From Rhabditoides inermis (Eukaryota; Nematoda; Chromadorea; Rhabditida; Rhabditidae), in NCBI GenBank assembly GCA_963966185.1, contig CAWZYM010000400.1:1-64000 (forward strand): a DNA stretch of 64,000 bases, given 5' to 3'. Under the pieces are notes generated by a model that worked only from the letters and a program-made list of their open reading frames with translations, was not told the DNA's origin and ran no database searches. Of this stretch, positions 36,028 to 52,725 are shown in pieces. Position numbers and translations under genes: made by a program. Each line of letters starts with the position of its first letter. The stretch's first letter is position 1.

Positions 36028-36133
36028 CTCCCATTGCAGTGCCGCGTTCCACGTGGACGGTGTGGTGGGCGAGAAGAAGTCGTCGACTGGCAGTTCGTGT
36101 TGCTCATCCGCCCCTCCGCCCGCCTTTGTCTAG
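33070..36133 (+). CDS. Rab-family small GTPase with atypical G3 and C-terminus
   Basis: About 215 residues in eight or so exons. P-loop GDHNCGKSC (G1), effector region HISTLGVDFKLKTIKLG (Rab F1 motif), WDTAGMERYRTIY (G3), NKADLDD (G4) and EVSAKTG (G5) are all present, so guanine-nucleotide binding is expected. The G3 box has Met where almost all Rabs have the catalytic Gln (WDTAGQER), a change that in other Rabs lowers intrinsic GTP hydrolysis. The C-terminus has a Cys pair (SSCC) but then eleven-residue-range tail SSAPPPAFV, instead of ending in CC, CXC or CCX1-3, so geranylgeranylation is uncertain. It is Rab1/8/10-like by its switch I; the exact subfamily cannot be fixed. Stop TAG 36131-36133. 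Confidence 0.92.
35646..35826. repeat. Two dispersed-repeat copies in opposite orientation
   Basis: 35646-35685 is a minus-strand copy (CAATCGTTTATCCGGAATCA) with (TTGA)n tail. 35771-35826 is a plus-strand copy (TTGCGATTCCGAATGAACAT) with a TTGATTTGATGATT tail whose TTGCAG end is the acceptor for the GINCEDAFHTL exon of the Rab gene. Confidence 0.6.
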
Positions 36134-36878
36134 ATACTACATATGACATATCACATTGCCCCCCATATCACTTGTCCCTCCCCGCCTTTGCGGTGCTGCT
36201 CTGCCCATCACACACTCACAACTCCACACACACACATATATACCACGTCTTCTTCGCAACGGGTCGCCGCCTTCTCAGATTGTTTCCCTCTCTCTCCTTT
36301 TCCCCCCATTTTGTCATCATGCTGTCAGATTGTTTCGCTTTTGTCAGACGAGATAAATTGATTGAACATAGCTCTTGTAGTTTGTTTACTATCAGCTGGT
36401 TTTTGCTATCAGCTTATCTTGTTGACGTGCTACCAGATAGCGCAACGTTACCGGTGGTAGATAGGAGACGGCGAATTATGCTATGATCGTCATTTAGTGT
36501 ATTTTCATGATTCGTAATGTTCACTCGCGTGTCAGTTGGCATAAAATGTGAATCCAACAATATTCGTTACCATACAACAAACCGTATTTGTGAAATAAGA
36601 AAGAAAAAGAAATGAGAGCGATTGGATCGTTGTTCTCTGTTCGAATTTCTAATCATGTCGTGGACTTGGATGAAGCGGATGGAGGAGGCGATTACTAATT
36701 TGATTGCGCCCCGATAACAGCTGCTATCAGAGGCGTACGTGACCGCTCGCCGCCCAATCACTCCCGGCTGCGTGCAAGCAACCAACCAACAGTCTCCATT
36801 GTACCGCAGTTCGCACAACTGCATATTTCCCCGCTCTCATTCCAATTGCGAATAGTTCTGACAAATCGCTGTTCCAGA
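36134..36878. other. Intergenic region between Rab and CDF genes
   Basis: 745 bp of pyrimidine-rich then AT-rich sequence with no supported exon. The ATG of the next gene follows TTCCAG directly, suggesting a trans-splice acceptor at 36877. Confidence 0.45.
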
Positions 36879-38160
36879 ATGACAGCCGATGACAAGCAGC
36901 CGTTGATCCGGCGGGGCAAGGGCGACAAGAGGAAGGAGTGGAAGCAGAGCGACAAGTCGAGACGGTTCTACGAGTGCGTCTGTATATACAGTGATCGGTA
37001 TTTAGGCTCCTATTGTCGGCTAAACATTTGAATTCTTGCGCAAAAGACTGTAGGAAGAGAAAAGACGCAGACGGTTAGCGCCCCCGCTCTCTTGCTTTCC
37101 CATTGTCTCTCGCAATATCGAATTAATAAAATAGTCCGTCCGCCGACTGTATCTATATTACCTCTCTGTAATTCGTGTTGCAGCGACCAGAGCGAGCTAC
37201 AGGCGCTCTACGCGTTCGACGATGAGACTATCCTCAACGGTGGCACCGGAAAGGAGGAGAAGGAGGAGGCGGTAATACTATATTAATAGTTATTAGACAA
37301 AGTTATACAGGAAAGAGTACATGTAATTAGCAAGGCACACATCCGGTTTCGGTTCACTACGACCGAATGTGTAATCCTACCGGCCGCGACCATCATCAGT
37401 GATGAGCCAGTAGAATCTCGAAGTAGCACGTAAGGTCTCACGGTAATACCCACATGCGAGTTTCAATAACATGTGTGTGCTTTTGCATTATTGCACACGT
37501 TTTTCACTACTCATCAAACCGAAAACGAGACAGAGACAGAGTCTTGGATTGTAACGACTGCGAAATTATTGGGGGGAACACAAAACCTAGACAGAAGTGT
37601 GTTGTTAGTGACGTCATCTGTTCCGAATTCATTGCATTACTCCTTGTAAGCATCTAGCGACTTGTACTCGAAAGCCTTCGGTCAGTCCTAGCCCTTATTG
37701 GCTAGGTCGACAGTTGTCTAACTTGAATCTGCTGACAAACAAACGTTCAAGGTGGTCAGTTCCTCCGAAACATCCCCTTCAAAACGCCTTCGTAACACGC
37801 TGTTTGGTCGTGTTTCGATGGCGTTTCGAAATCAGTATCGAAGAGAGTTTCGAAGAGACTGACCACAACTTTAGACGCGCCTCGACAACGTGCTCTCGCG
37901 AATCGTGCTGGCCGTGAACGTGGCGCTTCTGATCGGCAAGGGCGCCGCCACCTACCTCACCTCCGGTTCCTCGCTGTCCATCATATCCACACTACTCGAC
38001 AGCGTCGTCGACATCACCAGGTCGGTCATTGCCATTTCCATAACCGAGTGTCCCAGTGAGTTTTTCCCGCGTTTTTCCACCATTTCATATTGTATTCAGT
38101 GGTCTCGCGATCTGGTATGCCACCTACGCCATTATGCACACCGACATTTTCAAGGTGGGA

Positions 38161-38208
<48 letters not shown>

Positions 38209-39058
38209 GAGAGAGGGAGAGAGGGAGAGGGTAGAGAATCGTGCTTCAGTATCCGCGAGGTCGCGAGAATCTGGAGAAGATGTCGTACATCTTCATCGGA
38301 ATAGTGATGGGCATGGCCAACTGCTACATCATCTTCCAGTCGGTCACTTCCATTCTACAACAAGCGGTCAGTCAAAAAATGTTCCAGTCGTTGAAAAAGC
38401 TGTTCTTTAAATACTGAACTAATTTCATTTCGACCTAAATGGCGCACTCCAGGCTGTTTGCGAATTTGCATATTACATGTTATTTGAGTGACGCGATGCG
38501 TATGTTTCGAAGCGAGCGCGGAGTAATCAGACCGCGACTCGCTGATTACAGCCCGCGCCGGAAAAGGGAAAAGGATCAGAGGGGCCATATCAGCAGACTT
38601 GTTGCATATCAAAACAACAGAGTTTCAATATGAATCGAAATTCTGTTGATTGAAAAAAAACACGAAATCACACATAAGCATAGGATCATAACAGTGATGT
38701 TCACCGAGTTTTTGAGTGGTAGGTTGTAGGTAGACATTTCTCGCTTGCAGTCGCCTCCTACTATCACCTACTCCTCGCTCGCCATTCTAGCTGCCACTAT
38801 TCTCGCGAAAGCAGTGCTGTGGTTCCTCTGCTGGAAGAGGAACACCAATGTGGGTAGAGAGAGAGGGTGAGAGAAAGGGGGAGGGAGAGGGACATATTCG
38901 GCTTCGTTTCCAGAGCAGTCTGATTCTGGCCGTCGACCAGCGCAACGACGTCTTCACGAATCTTGTGGCGATCGCGGGAGCCGTGCTGTCCGCCTACTGG
39001 ATGCCGGCAGATCCCACTGCTGCCATACTGATATCGTCAGTGTCCCCGAGCCATGAAC

Positions 39059-39109
<51 letters not shown>

Positions 39110-39417
39110 CTTTCACTGTATGCCACCTGTCATGTTTTGCAGCGGCTACATTGCGTATTCGTGGTTCGTGGTAGTTGTTGAGCAGATGCCGCCACTCGTC
39201 GGAGTCGCCGCCACAAAGCAGGAGTTCAGTCGAGTCGCCAGGTGGGAGAGAGAGAGAGAGAGAGAGGCAGAGAGGAAAAGAGGAAGAGAGAACGGTATTG
39301 CAGAGTGTGCATCCAGACGTCGCCGCGTGTGCGCTGTCTCGACACGCTACTCGTCTATCACACAGGAGAGAAGGTGCGCTCACTCTCTCTCTCTCTCTCC
39401 TCTCCTCTCTCTCCTCT

Positions 39418-39506
<89 letters not shown>

Positions 39507-39724
39507 CCACCTCTCATCTCCACGCACAGGTCCGCGTCGAAGTACACGTGGTGATGGACCCGGAGACGCCGTCAAAGGTTCGCTTCTGTTTCACTCGATA
39601 AACTCCATTGCAGGTCGTGCACGACGAGGTGGTGGAGCCGATGCAGCGGCGGCTGCAGTGCCTCGACTTTGTCGAGCGCGCCTTCGTGCACGCCGACTAC
39701 GAGTGCGACGGCTACGACCAGTAG
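36879..39724 (+). CDS. Cation diffusion facilitator (SLC30/MTP type), predicted Mn group
   Basis: Ten exons from MTADDKQPLIRRGKGDK (36879) to AFVHADYECDGYDQ (stop 39722-39724). Segments in order: TM1 with VLAVNVALLIGKGAATYLTS; TM2 STLLDSVVDITSGLAIWYAT carrying DxxxD; the loop YPRGRENLEKMSY; TM3/4; SLAILAATILAKAVLWFLC; TM5 LAVDQRNDVFTNLVAIAG with a second DxxxD; TM6; and a cytosolic domain ending LDFVERAFVHADYE. CDF proteins export divalent metals from the cytosol by proton antiport. Zn transporters have HxxxD in TM2 or TM5, while Mn-CDFs of plants and others have DxxxD in both, so Mn (or Fe) is the inferred substrate. Its intron 2 carries a MITE whose edge forms the 3' splice site. Confidence 0.9.
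37749..37871. mobile_element. MITE-like element, copy 3
   Basis: Right end GTTTCGAAGAGACTGACCAC and left end GGTGGTCAGTTCCTCCGAAAC pair as terminal inverted repeats. The inside matches copy 1 in the same orientation (CAGTATCGAAGAGAGTTTCG). Possible 3-bp target duplication TCA/TTA. The downstream exon of the CDF gene begins at 37875, so the element's last bases (ACAACTT) supply the polypyrimidine part of the acceptor. Confidence 0.8.
39382..39502. repeat. (CT)n microsatellite
   Basis: 120-bp CT tract in an intron of the CDF gene. Comparable tracts of 40-80 bp lie at 28345-28376, 33593-33634, 35942-36022, 39062-39105, 44909-44963, 50661-50702, 52473-52557, 53127-53200, 60852-60902 and 61270-61345. 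Confidence 0.9.
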
Positions 39725-40851
39725 ACGAGTAGCTGCTCCGCTCCACTCGCTCCCCTCTTCTCCCCCTCTCTCTCCCTCTCTGCCCCTCTCCCTCTCTCTC
39801 TCCCATCCAGTCCTCATCCCACACCGCGCACTCCTCGCGTCTCTCTGGCACACGCCCGTGCAGAAGTAGTGTACCTCATTGGCGCCTACTCTCCTGATCC
39901 CACCCTCGTGCCGCCGCACTCTCTCCACCCCAGTATCCTGGTCAACAAAATCTCCCAAATGCCGGACGCCCCCTTCCCCCCCCCCCCAACCGTTCGTTGC
40001 CCAATACGGATGTCGCGCCCCCTAAGTTAAAGGGATGTCTTCGATGTACATAAGAGATTCATATCAAACTGTCAATTAAATCTGATCGCAAACATGTCAC
40101 GTGTGAAATGTATGTTGATGCGGCGAATGCTAACCGAGGCTATTCTTTCCTGTGTGTCTCCCGTCGTCAGTCTACTCGAATTTAAGTCACTATACCGCCG
40201 GCAATCTTCATCTCCATTCTAATTAGCACTCGATATGACCTACATATCACACACTCATCGAATGATTAGCCGGAAGTGTGGCCGTGGGTAGTGAGTGAGT
40301 TGCGGAGAGGTCGCAGAGTGATAAGCTATGCGTAGAAAAGCGACGAGTGAGAGAAGGCACTCGCAACCGCGCAACCTACTCGGAAATGCACCGTTCCACC
40401 TAGTCACTTTTTGCCCCCAGTCTACTAAACAATATCGGTTTTATCGATTCTCATTCTCTTTAATAACCCTTTTCCCCATCTGTCAATACACACTCTTTCT
40501 CTCCCGCGCACTTTCTCGCGCTTTGAGGTCAAGCATCCCCCTGCCTATGACTCATCCGTTCGCACACTCTATTTCTCACATACACTCACACGTGTTGTTT
40601 TCTTTACGTTTTTTTAAACTGATTTTCGGCTGATTTTACCAGTTATCTTTAAGGATAACTGCCTTGACCGTACTTTTTGCTTGCTGGTTGTGTTCTGAGT
40701 GACTGTCCGCTGGCAACGCATCATTTGTCGCCTGGCACGATGGGCGTTGCGCTGTTCTCCCACATTCTCCTCATCTTCTCCTCATCTTCTCGCGTACTCT
40801 CCCGCTTTTCACGTCCCGTATTTCACGATTCCTTGCCACCCCTTCTATAGA

Positions 40852-40980
40852 TTCCCATTATACTTTCACGCTGACGCTCCCGTGCAAAATATGCACCTAT
40901 CGATTTTGATCACGCTGAGTCAACGAAATCAATAGTTGCTTTTTTTGCACGGGAGCGTCAGCGTGAAAGTATAATGGGAA
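40852..40980. repeat. Fold-back element with 38-bp perfect arms
   Basis: The left arm 40852-40889 (starts TTCCCATTATACTTTCACGC) is the exact reverse complement of 40943-40980. The 53-bp loop pairs further with mismatches (CTATCGATTTT against GAAATCAATAG), so nearly the whole 129 bp folds. Not coding; no clear target duplication. It could be a MITE, or a hairpin giving small RNA if transcribed. Confidence 0.9.
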
Positions 40981-41380
40981 CTTCTCACCAACACCTTTCA
41001 TTCATTCAGTGAGTGACGTCAGTCGTCGGTCTACTGGACATTTCGCAAGATCGCGAGGCGCGCGTCACCGGAGACATACAGGTACGAGTGCATGCGTGAG
41101 GTATGCTGGAACGTATGGTGGAAACATATGGTTCGCCGCATGTTCGGGGTAGACCTGCTGCAGTGGACTGGATGGATCTGCCCGCCGCCTATGACCCAAG
41201 CGATCATATGAATTTGTGTTCATGTTCTTTGAATCGTATATGTCTGATGATCTGTTTCGTATTTTCCTTTGCTACACACTCCTGGTTGCAGTCGATGCGT
41301 GTGCGTGCAGCCGATTGCGGGCGTCTAATCTAGCTGCGCGATGTGCAGCTCCGCGGCCCTTCGATGCCGTCATGGTAATA

Positions 41381-41579
41381 GAAAGAGAGAGAGAAGAGAG
41401 AGAAGAGAGAGAAGAGAGAGAAGAGAGAGAAGAGAGAGAAGAGAGAGAAGAGAGAGAAGAGAGAGAAGAGAGAGAAGAGAGAGAAGAGAGAGAAGAGAGA
41501 GAAGAGAGAGAGAGAGAAAAGAGAAGAGGGAGAGAGAAGAGAGAGAGAAGAGAGAGAGAAGAGAGAGAGAAGAGAGAGA

Positions 41580-41628
<49 letters not shown>

Positions 41629-41743
41629 AGAGAGAGAGAGAGAAGAGAGAGAGAAGAGAGAGAGAGAAGAGAGAGAGAAGAGAGAGAAAGAGAAGAGAAG
41701 AGAGAGAGAAGAGAGAGAGAGAAGAGAGAGAAGAGAGAGAGAG
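41381..41743. repeat. GA-type minisatellite of (AGAGAGAAG)n
   Basis: 363 bp of GA repeat organised in a 9-bp unit AGAGAGAAG in its first half, more irregular later. The long open frames across it are a by-product of composition. Confidence 0.95.
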
Positions 41744-42033
41744 GATGATGAGGTTGCCGATGCGATGCTGCTTATGCTCGGCACCCGCTCCTAGCAGATA
41801 TTAGTGAGATACACTTTTCAATACAGTTATTGTAATGACCCGCCATTTCCGATCTAGCTGTCAATTTCTACCGCCAAATTACTTTAATAATCTGGTACGA
41901 GCCTGCTAGTGCCAAATACACAAAAGTAAAACTGCGCTGAGGTTGCATGTTCGTCGAATGCCAACGTAACAGTAGTGAGTGTGTTTATTGTTTTTTCGCA
42001 TACCTTTTGATGATTCGATCATAATTTTAGGGT

Positions 42034-43755
42034 ATGAATAGACGGGTGCGATTCTCTTCGCGTCTTCCGCATCCAGAGGAGACTGACACGGAGTCGGAGT
42101 GGCCGTGCGATACGGTGAGTTGTTTTGTACATTTTCTTGAATTGTACACGTATACGTTGAACAATGTTTTTTAATGAAAAAAACTTGTATTTGTATGTCT
42201 CACGTGGTGCTTTTCTTCCAGGACTCGTCGTTCATGTCGTTCGACGTTGAACACTACGCACTCTCCGGATACATCTACCGATCGGGTGTTGGATGCGGGC
42301 AACACACCTCTCAACATCTCGCTGGTCTGTCATGAATTACTTGTGTTTGCAATGATGTGCTGCAATCGACTATGCGTAGTTTTTTTTTAACGTGTTCTTT
42401 TTGCACCGATTGATTTTTGATCAGGTCTGTCATATTTCAGACATCGCTGGACGATACGCTTTCTCTCCAAACGCTCGATACTCTCTCGCTCGCCAACCAC
42501 ACGGTATTTCAAGTTTTGGTGTTTATGTGTTTTCTTGTTTATATATTTGTGTTGTGTGTACATTCATGTGTCCTTGTTACATGCTGTGTTATCTAGGTGA
42601 TATTTCAATTATATATTTATACGTATCGCTGGTGTGTCATGAATTACTTGTGTTCGCAATGATGTGCTGCAGTCGACTATGCGTAGTTTTTTTAACGTGC
42701 TCTTTTTGCACCGATTAATTTTTGATCAGGATTTCATATTTCAGGCAACTACTCTGGACGACGACGATGACACGCTCGGCTTGGAGACTCTCTCGCTGGC
42801 CTCGGTATTTCAAGTTTTGGTTTTTATGTGTTTTCTTGTTTATATATCTGTGTTGTGTGTACATTTATGTGTCCTTGTTACATGTTGTGTTATCTAGGTG
42901 ATATTTCAATTGTTGTGAAATCGGTATTAGATTGTATTACTATTAAACGTTGTTTGTGAAGAGAAACGACAGTCGTCACTCCGTCGTGACGGACAGCGGA
43001 GAGGCGTCGGCCGACGGAGCGCACGTTCCCGACGAAATGGTAATCGAAATCAATGTCTTCTGCGTTGCAGATGTGAGGTTTGTTTTTGTAGTTCTCCACC
43101 GCTATTCCTGGTCTATTGATCCCTGTACCGGATGACTCGATCGCCGCCCACGACCCCATCCAACTGGTATGTAGTTCGCGTACTTGATTGAGTATTCTGT
43201 GTTTGTTTGCTGTGTTCTAGGCGATTGCCGCAGCGCAGTCTCCCATGTTCGACGACAGCGACTTCAGGCGCATTGCTGCCGAGTTCCGGTGCGTTTAGCG
43301 GCTGCTGCTTCATTCATTGTTCACATTTCGTGTTTCTAGCTCTCGACCGGAACGGGTGGCTACCAACCCGGTGGCCAAACTTTTCAACCGGGTGCACTCC
43401 ATGGCTGAGAACGCGCAAGGCCACCCGCGCGTGGAGCAGTACAAGCACGTGGGTTCTCTTTCCTTCCCATTTCTTTCTTTCTTACTCAAGTCTTTCTCAC
43501 TTCTCTTCTTCCAGTCTATTGTCGCATTGTTCTAGCTGGCTGTCCTGATCGGCCGGTTGGGCGTGCTGAAAGGCCACTTTCACCAGCGTATCGGCAAAGA
43601 CGACGCTGAGTACGATCCCATCAACAACTACTTCAAGTCCATCTTCAACTCGATCGGAAACGTACGTGGGGGGGAGCGTGATGAGATGTGAATGATATTG
43701 ATTAGCGCTGTTGCAGATGATTGGAGAGATGAGCGCGGGCGCGCAGAACAACTGA
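42034..43755 (+). CDS. Acidic Ser/Thr-rich unknown protein with duplicated exon unit
   Basis: Proposed exons: MNRRVRFSSRLPHPEETDTE (42034); an exon at 42221-42324; SLDDTLSLQTLDTLSLANHT (42442-42503); ATTLDDDDDTLGLETLSLAS; NDSRHSVVTDSGEASADGAH; FSTAIPGLLIPVPDDSIAAH; AIAAAQSPMFDDSDFRRIAA; RPERVATNPVAKLFNRVHSM; LAVLIGRLGVLKGHFHQRIG with YDPINNYFKSIFNS; and MIGEMSAGAQNN (stop 43753-43755). From exon 3 on, all junctions are phase 0. Exon 2 is a problem: the frame that continues into exon 3 (DAGNTPLNISL) is not the frame delivered by exon 1, so exon 1 may be wrong or an indel present. No signal peptide or TM; the C-terminal half looks helical and conserved. Family not recognised. Confidence 0.6.
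42316..42912 (+). repeat. Tandem duplication of an exon with its flanking introns (period ~306 bp)
   Basis: 42316-42612 and 42624-42912 share nearly identical intron sequence (TCATGAATTACTTGTGTT-, CGACTATGCGTAGTTTTT-, GTATTTCAAGTTTTGGT-type blocks) around an exon. The two exons (SLDDTLSLQTLDTLSLANHT and TLDDDDDTLGLETLSLAS) are much less alike than their introns. Confidence 0.85.
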
Positions 43756-44736
43756 TGCCCCCGGCTCCACATGCCGCTCTCCTATTGTTGTGAGTGGTGA
43801 TGTGTCTCCTTTTAAAGTTTGTTTATCAGCAAGATTCAAGCTATACCACCGTCGACCTAGCCAATAAGGGGACTGACCCCCCCCCCCCTCTCTCAAACTA
43901 CTTGAGTGCCATAACCGTCTCTGCCTCTGCTTGCGCGCTATTGTCGAGAGCTGACTCTCCGTCTTTCTCTGATCTACCCCACCGCGAGCAGCTTACATTT
44001 TTTGCGAGCATAGACTGTTCCAGCCAGATCATCTCTGGGGCGAGGTGGGTGTGCCGCTTTCTGCCGTCTACGCGTTTCCTGTGGCCCGTCTGCTCCTCTC
44101 TAGCGCTGCCGACAGCCTCTGTCAGTCGCCCTCCGTCCCCTTCGTTATGTGTTGGTATTCTATATATCGATGGTAGCTTTGTTTCGCTGTTGAGTCCACT
44201 ACATTCTTTTTTCGGTACAGTGGTGATTTCTCTTTAATCGCGGTGCATTTCAATGTGACGGTTTATTTTGGATTAGATAAAAATTCCTTATAAATATGTA
44301 ACAAAATGCTCTCTAAGCGCGAACGCACAGACATGTGACGATCGCACAAACGGTGTCACAATTATAATACGAATAGACTGAATACTGAAAATCGGTGTGA
44401 GGCGCGGTACCCTTCAATTGCGATCAGAACACAAAACTCACTCAAAGAAACACGGAGACATATAAGCGATCTACAAAAAAGTGATCTCATCGGTGAGACG
44501 CGGGGGGCGGGGGCGGGGTTTACAGGGGCGGGACATGACACACACGCACATATCTCCTAGGGGATAGGGAAGAGGGCGACACACCGAGTCGCGCGCCTAT
44601 TGATATACGACAAAAGGCAAGTGAGAGTGGGTGGGGCTGGGAGGGTTAAAGCAGGGAGAGGGGTGGTTGAGCGATGCCGGAGGTATCGCCGAGGAGGGAT
44701 GGCAGTGGGAGGAGGATGCGGGAAGGCTGAAGAACC
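43756..44736. other. Convergent intergenic region
   Basis: Contains a C-run (43881-43888), the second copy of the ~100-bp dispersed repeat (43913-44016) and AT-rich sequence. The 3' UTRs of the acidic protein gene and the IgSF gene converge here. No gene seen. Confidence 0.5.
43913..44016 (+). repeat. Dispersed ~100-bp repeat, copy 2
   Basis: Matches 1724-1825; shared cores CGAGAGCTGACTCTC, CTCTGATCTA and TTGCGAGCA. Both copies lie in intergenic sequence between convergent genes. Confidence 0.75.
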
Positions 44737-49959
<5,223 letters not shown>

Positions 49960-50438
49960 CGCTGAAAGAGCGTGAGGAGATGCGACACGGACTGGCAATA
50001 GAGCGTGGATAGTGGACAGATTGTGATGAGTCACGACAAAGAGAGGGGCCGGAGGCGCGGCCGGCGATATTGGTGCCGTTTTAGGAGACAGATGATATGG
50101 CGGGCACGGCGTGAGGATTTACGATTGCCAAGAAGGGGGGAGAGGCGGATTCGAGGAGGAAGAGGAGAGCGGCACTTCAGTAGAACACGAGAACGAGAAT
50201 GTGGTGGATACGGTATAGAGTAGATCAGCAGGCTGTTATCAGATGCACTTTGATTTCGAGCAGACAACAATTGCGGGCGAGATCAAATGTGAGAGGCTAG
50301 AGAGAGAGAGAAGTCATCTTCTCTCTTGTTCTAGAGAGCACATGCGAACGGCCGTATGTAATATCATAACAGTGCTGGCGGGTTCAGCCGAGGGGCGGGG
50401 CCATCCTCAAATCCCTCGCGCATCTCTGATCTCTCTCA

Positions 50439-50473
<35 letters not shown>

Positions 50474-50657
50474 CTGAATCTCTCACACACCGCCTACCAC
50501 CTACTCAACGGATCCTAAAAAGAACACATTAAACTCTGCCGCGAGTTTCATAACCAGAAAGAATGGGCGGAACGAGAGAATGTTACATGGGTGACTACAT
50601 GCGTTTTCAAAATCCAGAGCCGCCCCCCGCCCGGGGTGGCTCTCTTATCAGAACTCG

Positions 50658-50705
<48 letters not shown>

Positions 50706-52476
50706 TCACTCTCCCCTCTCGCCACTACTGATACGATCACCGCCTTGTATACGGAACGCCGATGCGTATCGAATTGCAATAAACCATATTCGACTCGGAA
50801 AAAAGCGCATGGCACGAGTGACGTTCCAAAACGCAGATTTGTTATGACACAAACGCGCGCGCGCGCGCAAACCCGGTTCCGTATCACTGATACAGGGGAA
50901 TGCGAAAATCGCAGAGTCAAGGTCCTCTTCCTCTCTCTCTCTCCTCTCCACTGATCTGATATAGCTAATAGGCCCTCGGGGCGTGACTCTCGAGGAGGCA
51001 AGCCCGCGCAGCGGTCAGTCAGGAGTCATCCTAATGAAATCGCCGCACTCTGCGCGCCGCCGACCCCCTCTAAACGATAGAAGATCGGTGGGAGATGAAA
51101 AGAGAGAGAGAGAGGGAACGGGATGAGATCATGCCGAATATCAATGAGCACAGAAGCGAACAGAATCACGCATGAGTCACCCCAAAAAGCGGTGTGGTCA
51201 CAGTCTGAGTGTCTGTGTGTTGGTGTGTCAGGGAACGACTGACCTCCAGGAATGGATTAACTGACCAGCCGCTATCGGGGAGGGATAAAGCATATCCATA
51301 AACTCGCGCACTCGCGCACTCACCATAAACCGTTGAAATGAAAGAAACTGGAAATGGAAAAACGGCTGGTCTGAACAGAACAATCTAACAATCCCAGGGG
51401 TCGCTGGCTGGCTGGAAAGTGCAATGAGAGGAGAGGAAAAGGAAGCGGCATGCGAAATGAAGCCGCCGTCCACTCGGACTACAACCGCCCCCCCCCCCTA
51501 GCACGACACACAACGCATTATGCTCACTCACACACACCTTCTAGCAGCCCCTCTTCCGGCAATATAATCAAATAGACAGCCCCTCTCTGCGTTTTTCCGA
51601 GGGAAATTGAGCGCGCGCAAATTTGCATGCGCGAGTGAGTGTGGAGCTCGGACAAACAGAACGGAGCACGAAGCATCGTGGAAAACGAACACTGACAAGG
51701 ACCCCCTGCCTAAAGGACCATGAGAACAAGGCGGTTGGGGAACACTAAGACCATCTAATCAAAGGGCGTGCGCGCAGCCTTGGGGGATGGATGGATGCGC
51801 GCTAGAGAAAGAGAGAGAGAGAGAGAGAGAGAAGGCTCATTATATGGACACCTCATTACCGTGTCTCTCTCTATGTGTGTGTCCACACTCGGGCGGCTCT
51901 CTTTTTGATGGCAACAATGCCATAATGATCCGGGCAGAGCAGCCCTTCGAAACCCGCCAATTAATCGCGCATTCAGAAAGTCATCCCCGGTGGTGATAGC
52001 CTAATCACCCTGCCCCCCTATACAACAGGTGATATGCAAATGAGGTGGGATCAGAGCGCTTGCAAATGAGGCTTGCGGTGTGGGGGGGGGGTTAATGAGG
52101 TAACGGCACGTCGTATAGTAGAGTGTGGAATCAGGGGGGGGGGGGGTGGCACTTTTAATCTGTCGCGCAACGCGGCCGCGCAATTAAAACGGAGCCCTGA
52201 AGACTGGGCCCGGTAGGGAAACGTTAATGGATCGGCAACCCCAGCAATCGCAACAGCGCGTACTCTCTGGCAAGGCGTGTGCCAGCTTTCGGTAACAGTG
52301 AACCACAGACGGACGATTCAAATGTCGACAGTGCGTGAGAATGTGGTTTGCGTGGACGCGCCCGTGCAACCTCTCCTCCAACCACTATAGACGCTAATAC
52401 GCGCGGACAGGCAAATTCGCGAAATGTGCGAATCGGTCAGCGCATTTCACACCGCGCTGGTGTGTCATCAGCAGGA

Positions 52477-52559
<83 letters not shown>

Positions 52560-52678
52560 GAGATGAGGGAAACAAGCAGCGAGTGAATCGGGGTTAACGG
52601 CGCTGGTAAGACATATCGAGAGTGACCGCGGAACCGAGACATAAACGGCAACATCGTAACAACTGCGCGAAATGACGC

Positions 52679-52725
<47 letters not shown>

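Larger units (their letters stand above)
39725..42033. other. Intergenic region with fold-back element and GA minisatellite
   Basis: 2.3 kb with a polymorphic-looking CT/CCC stretch after the CDF stop, a perfect fold-back repeat (40852-40980) and a long GA minisatellite (41381-41743). Between 41040 and 41800 there are short open stretches with nearby splice-like signals (VETYGSPHVRGRPAAVDWMD at 41121; EDDEVADAMLLMLGTRS before a stop at 41794). These might be exons of a small unrecognised plus-strand gene, but I cannot join them convincingly. Confidence 0.45.

Noticed and set aside
27530..36133. HID-1 and Rab as an operon
   Set aside because: The gap is 566 bp with a polyadenylation signal and no obvious trans-splice acceptor at the Rab start. 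Co-orientation alone is weak evidence.
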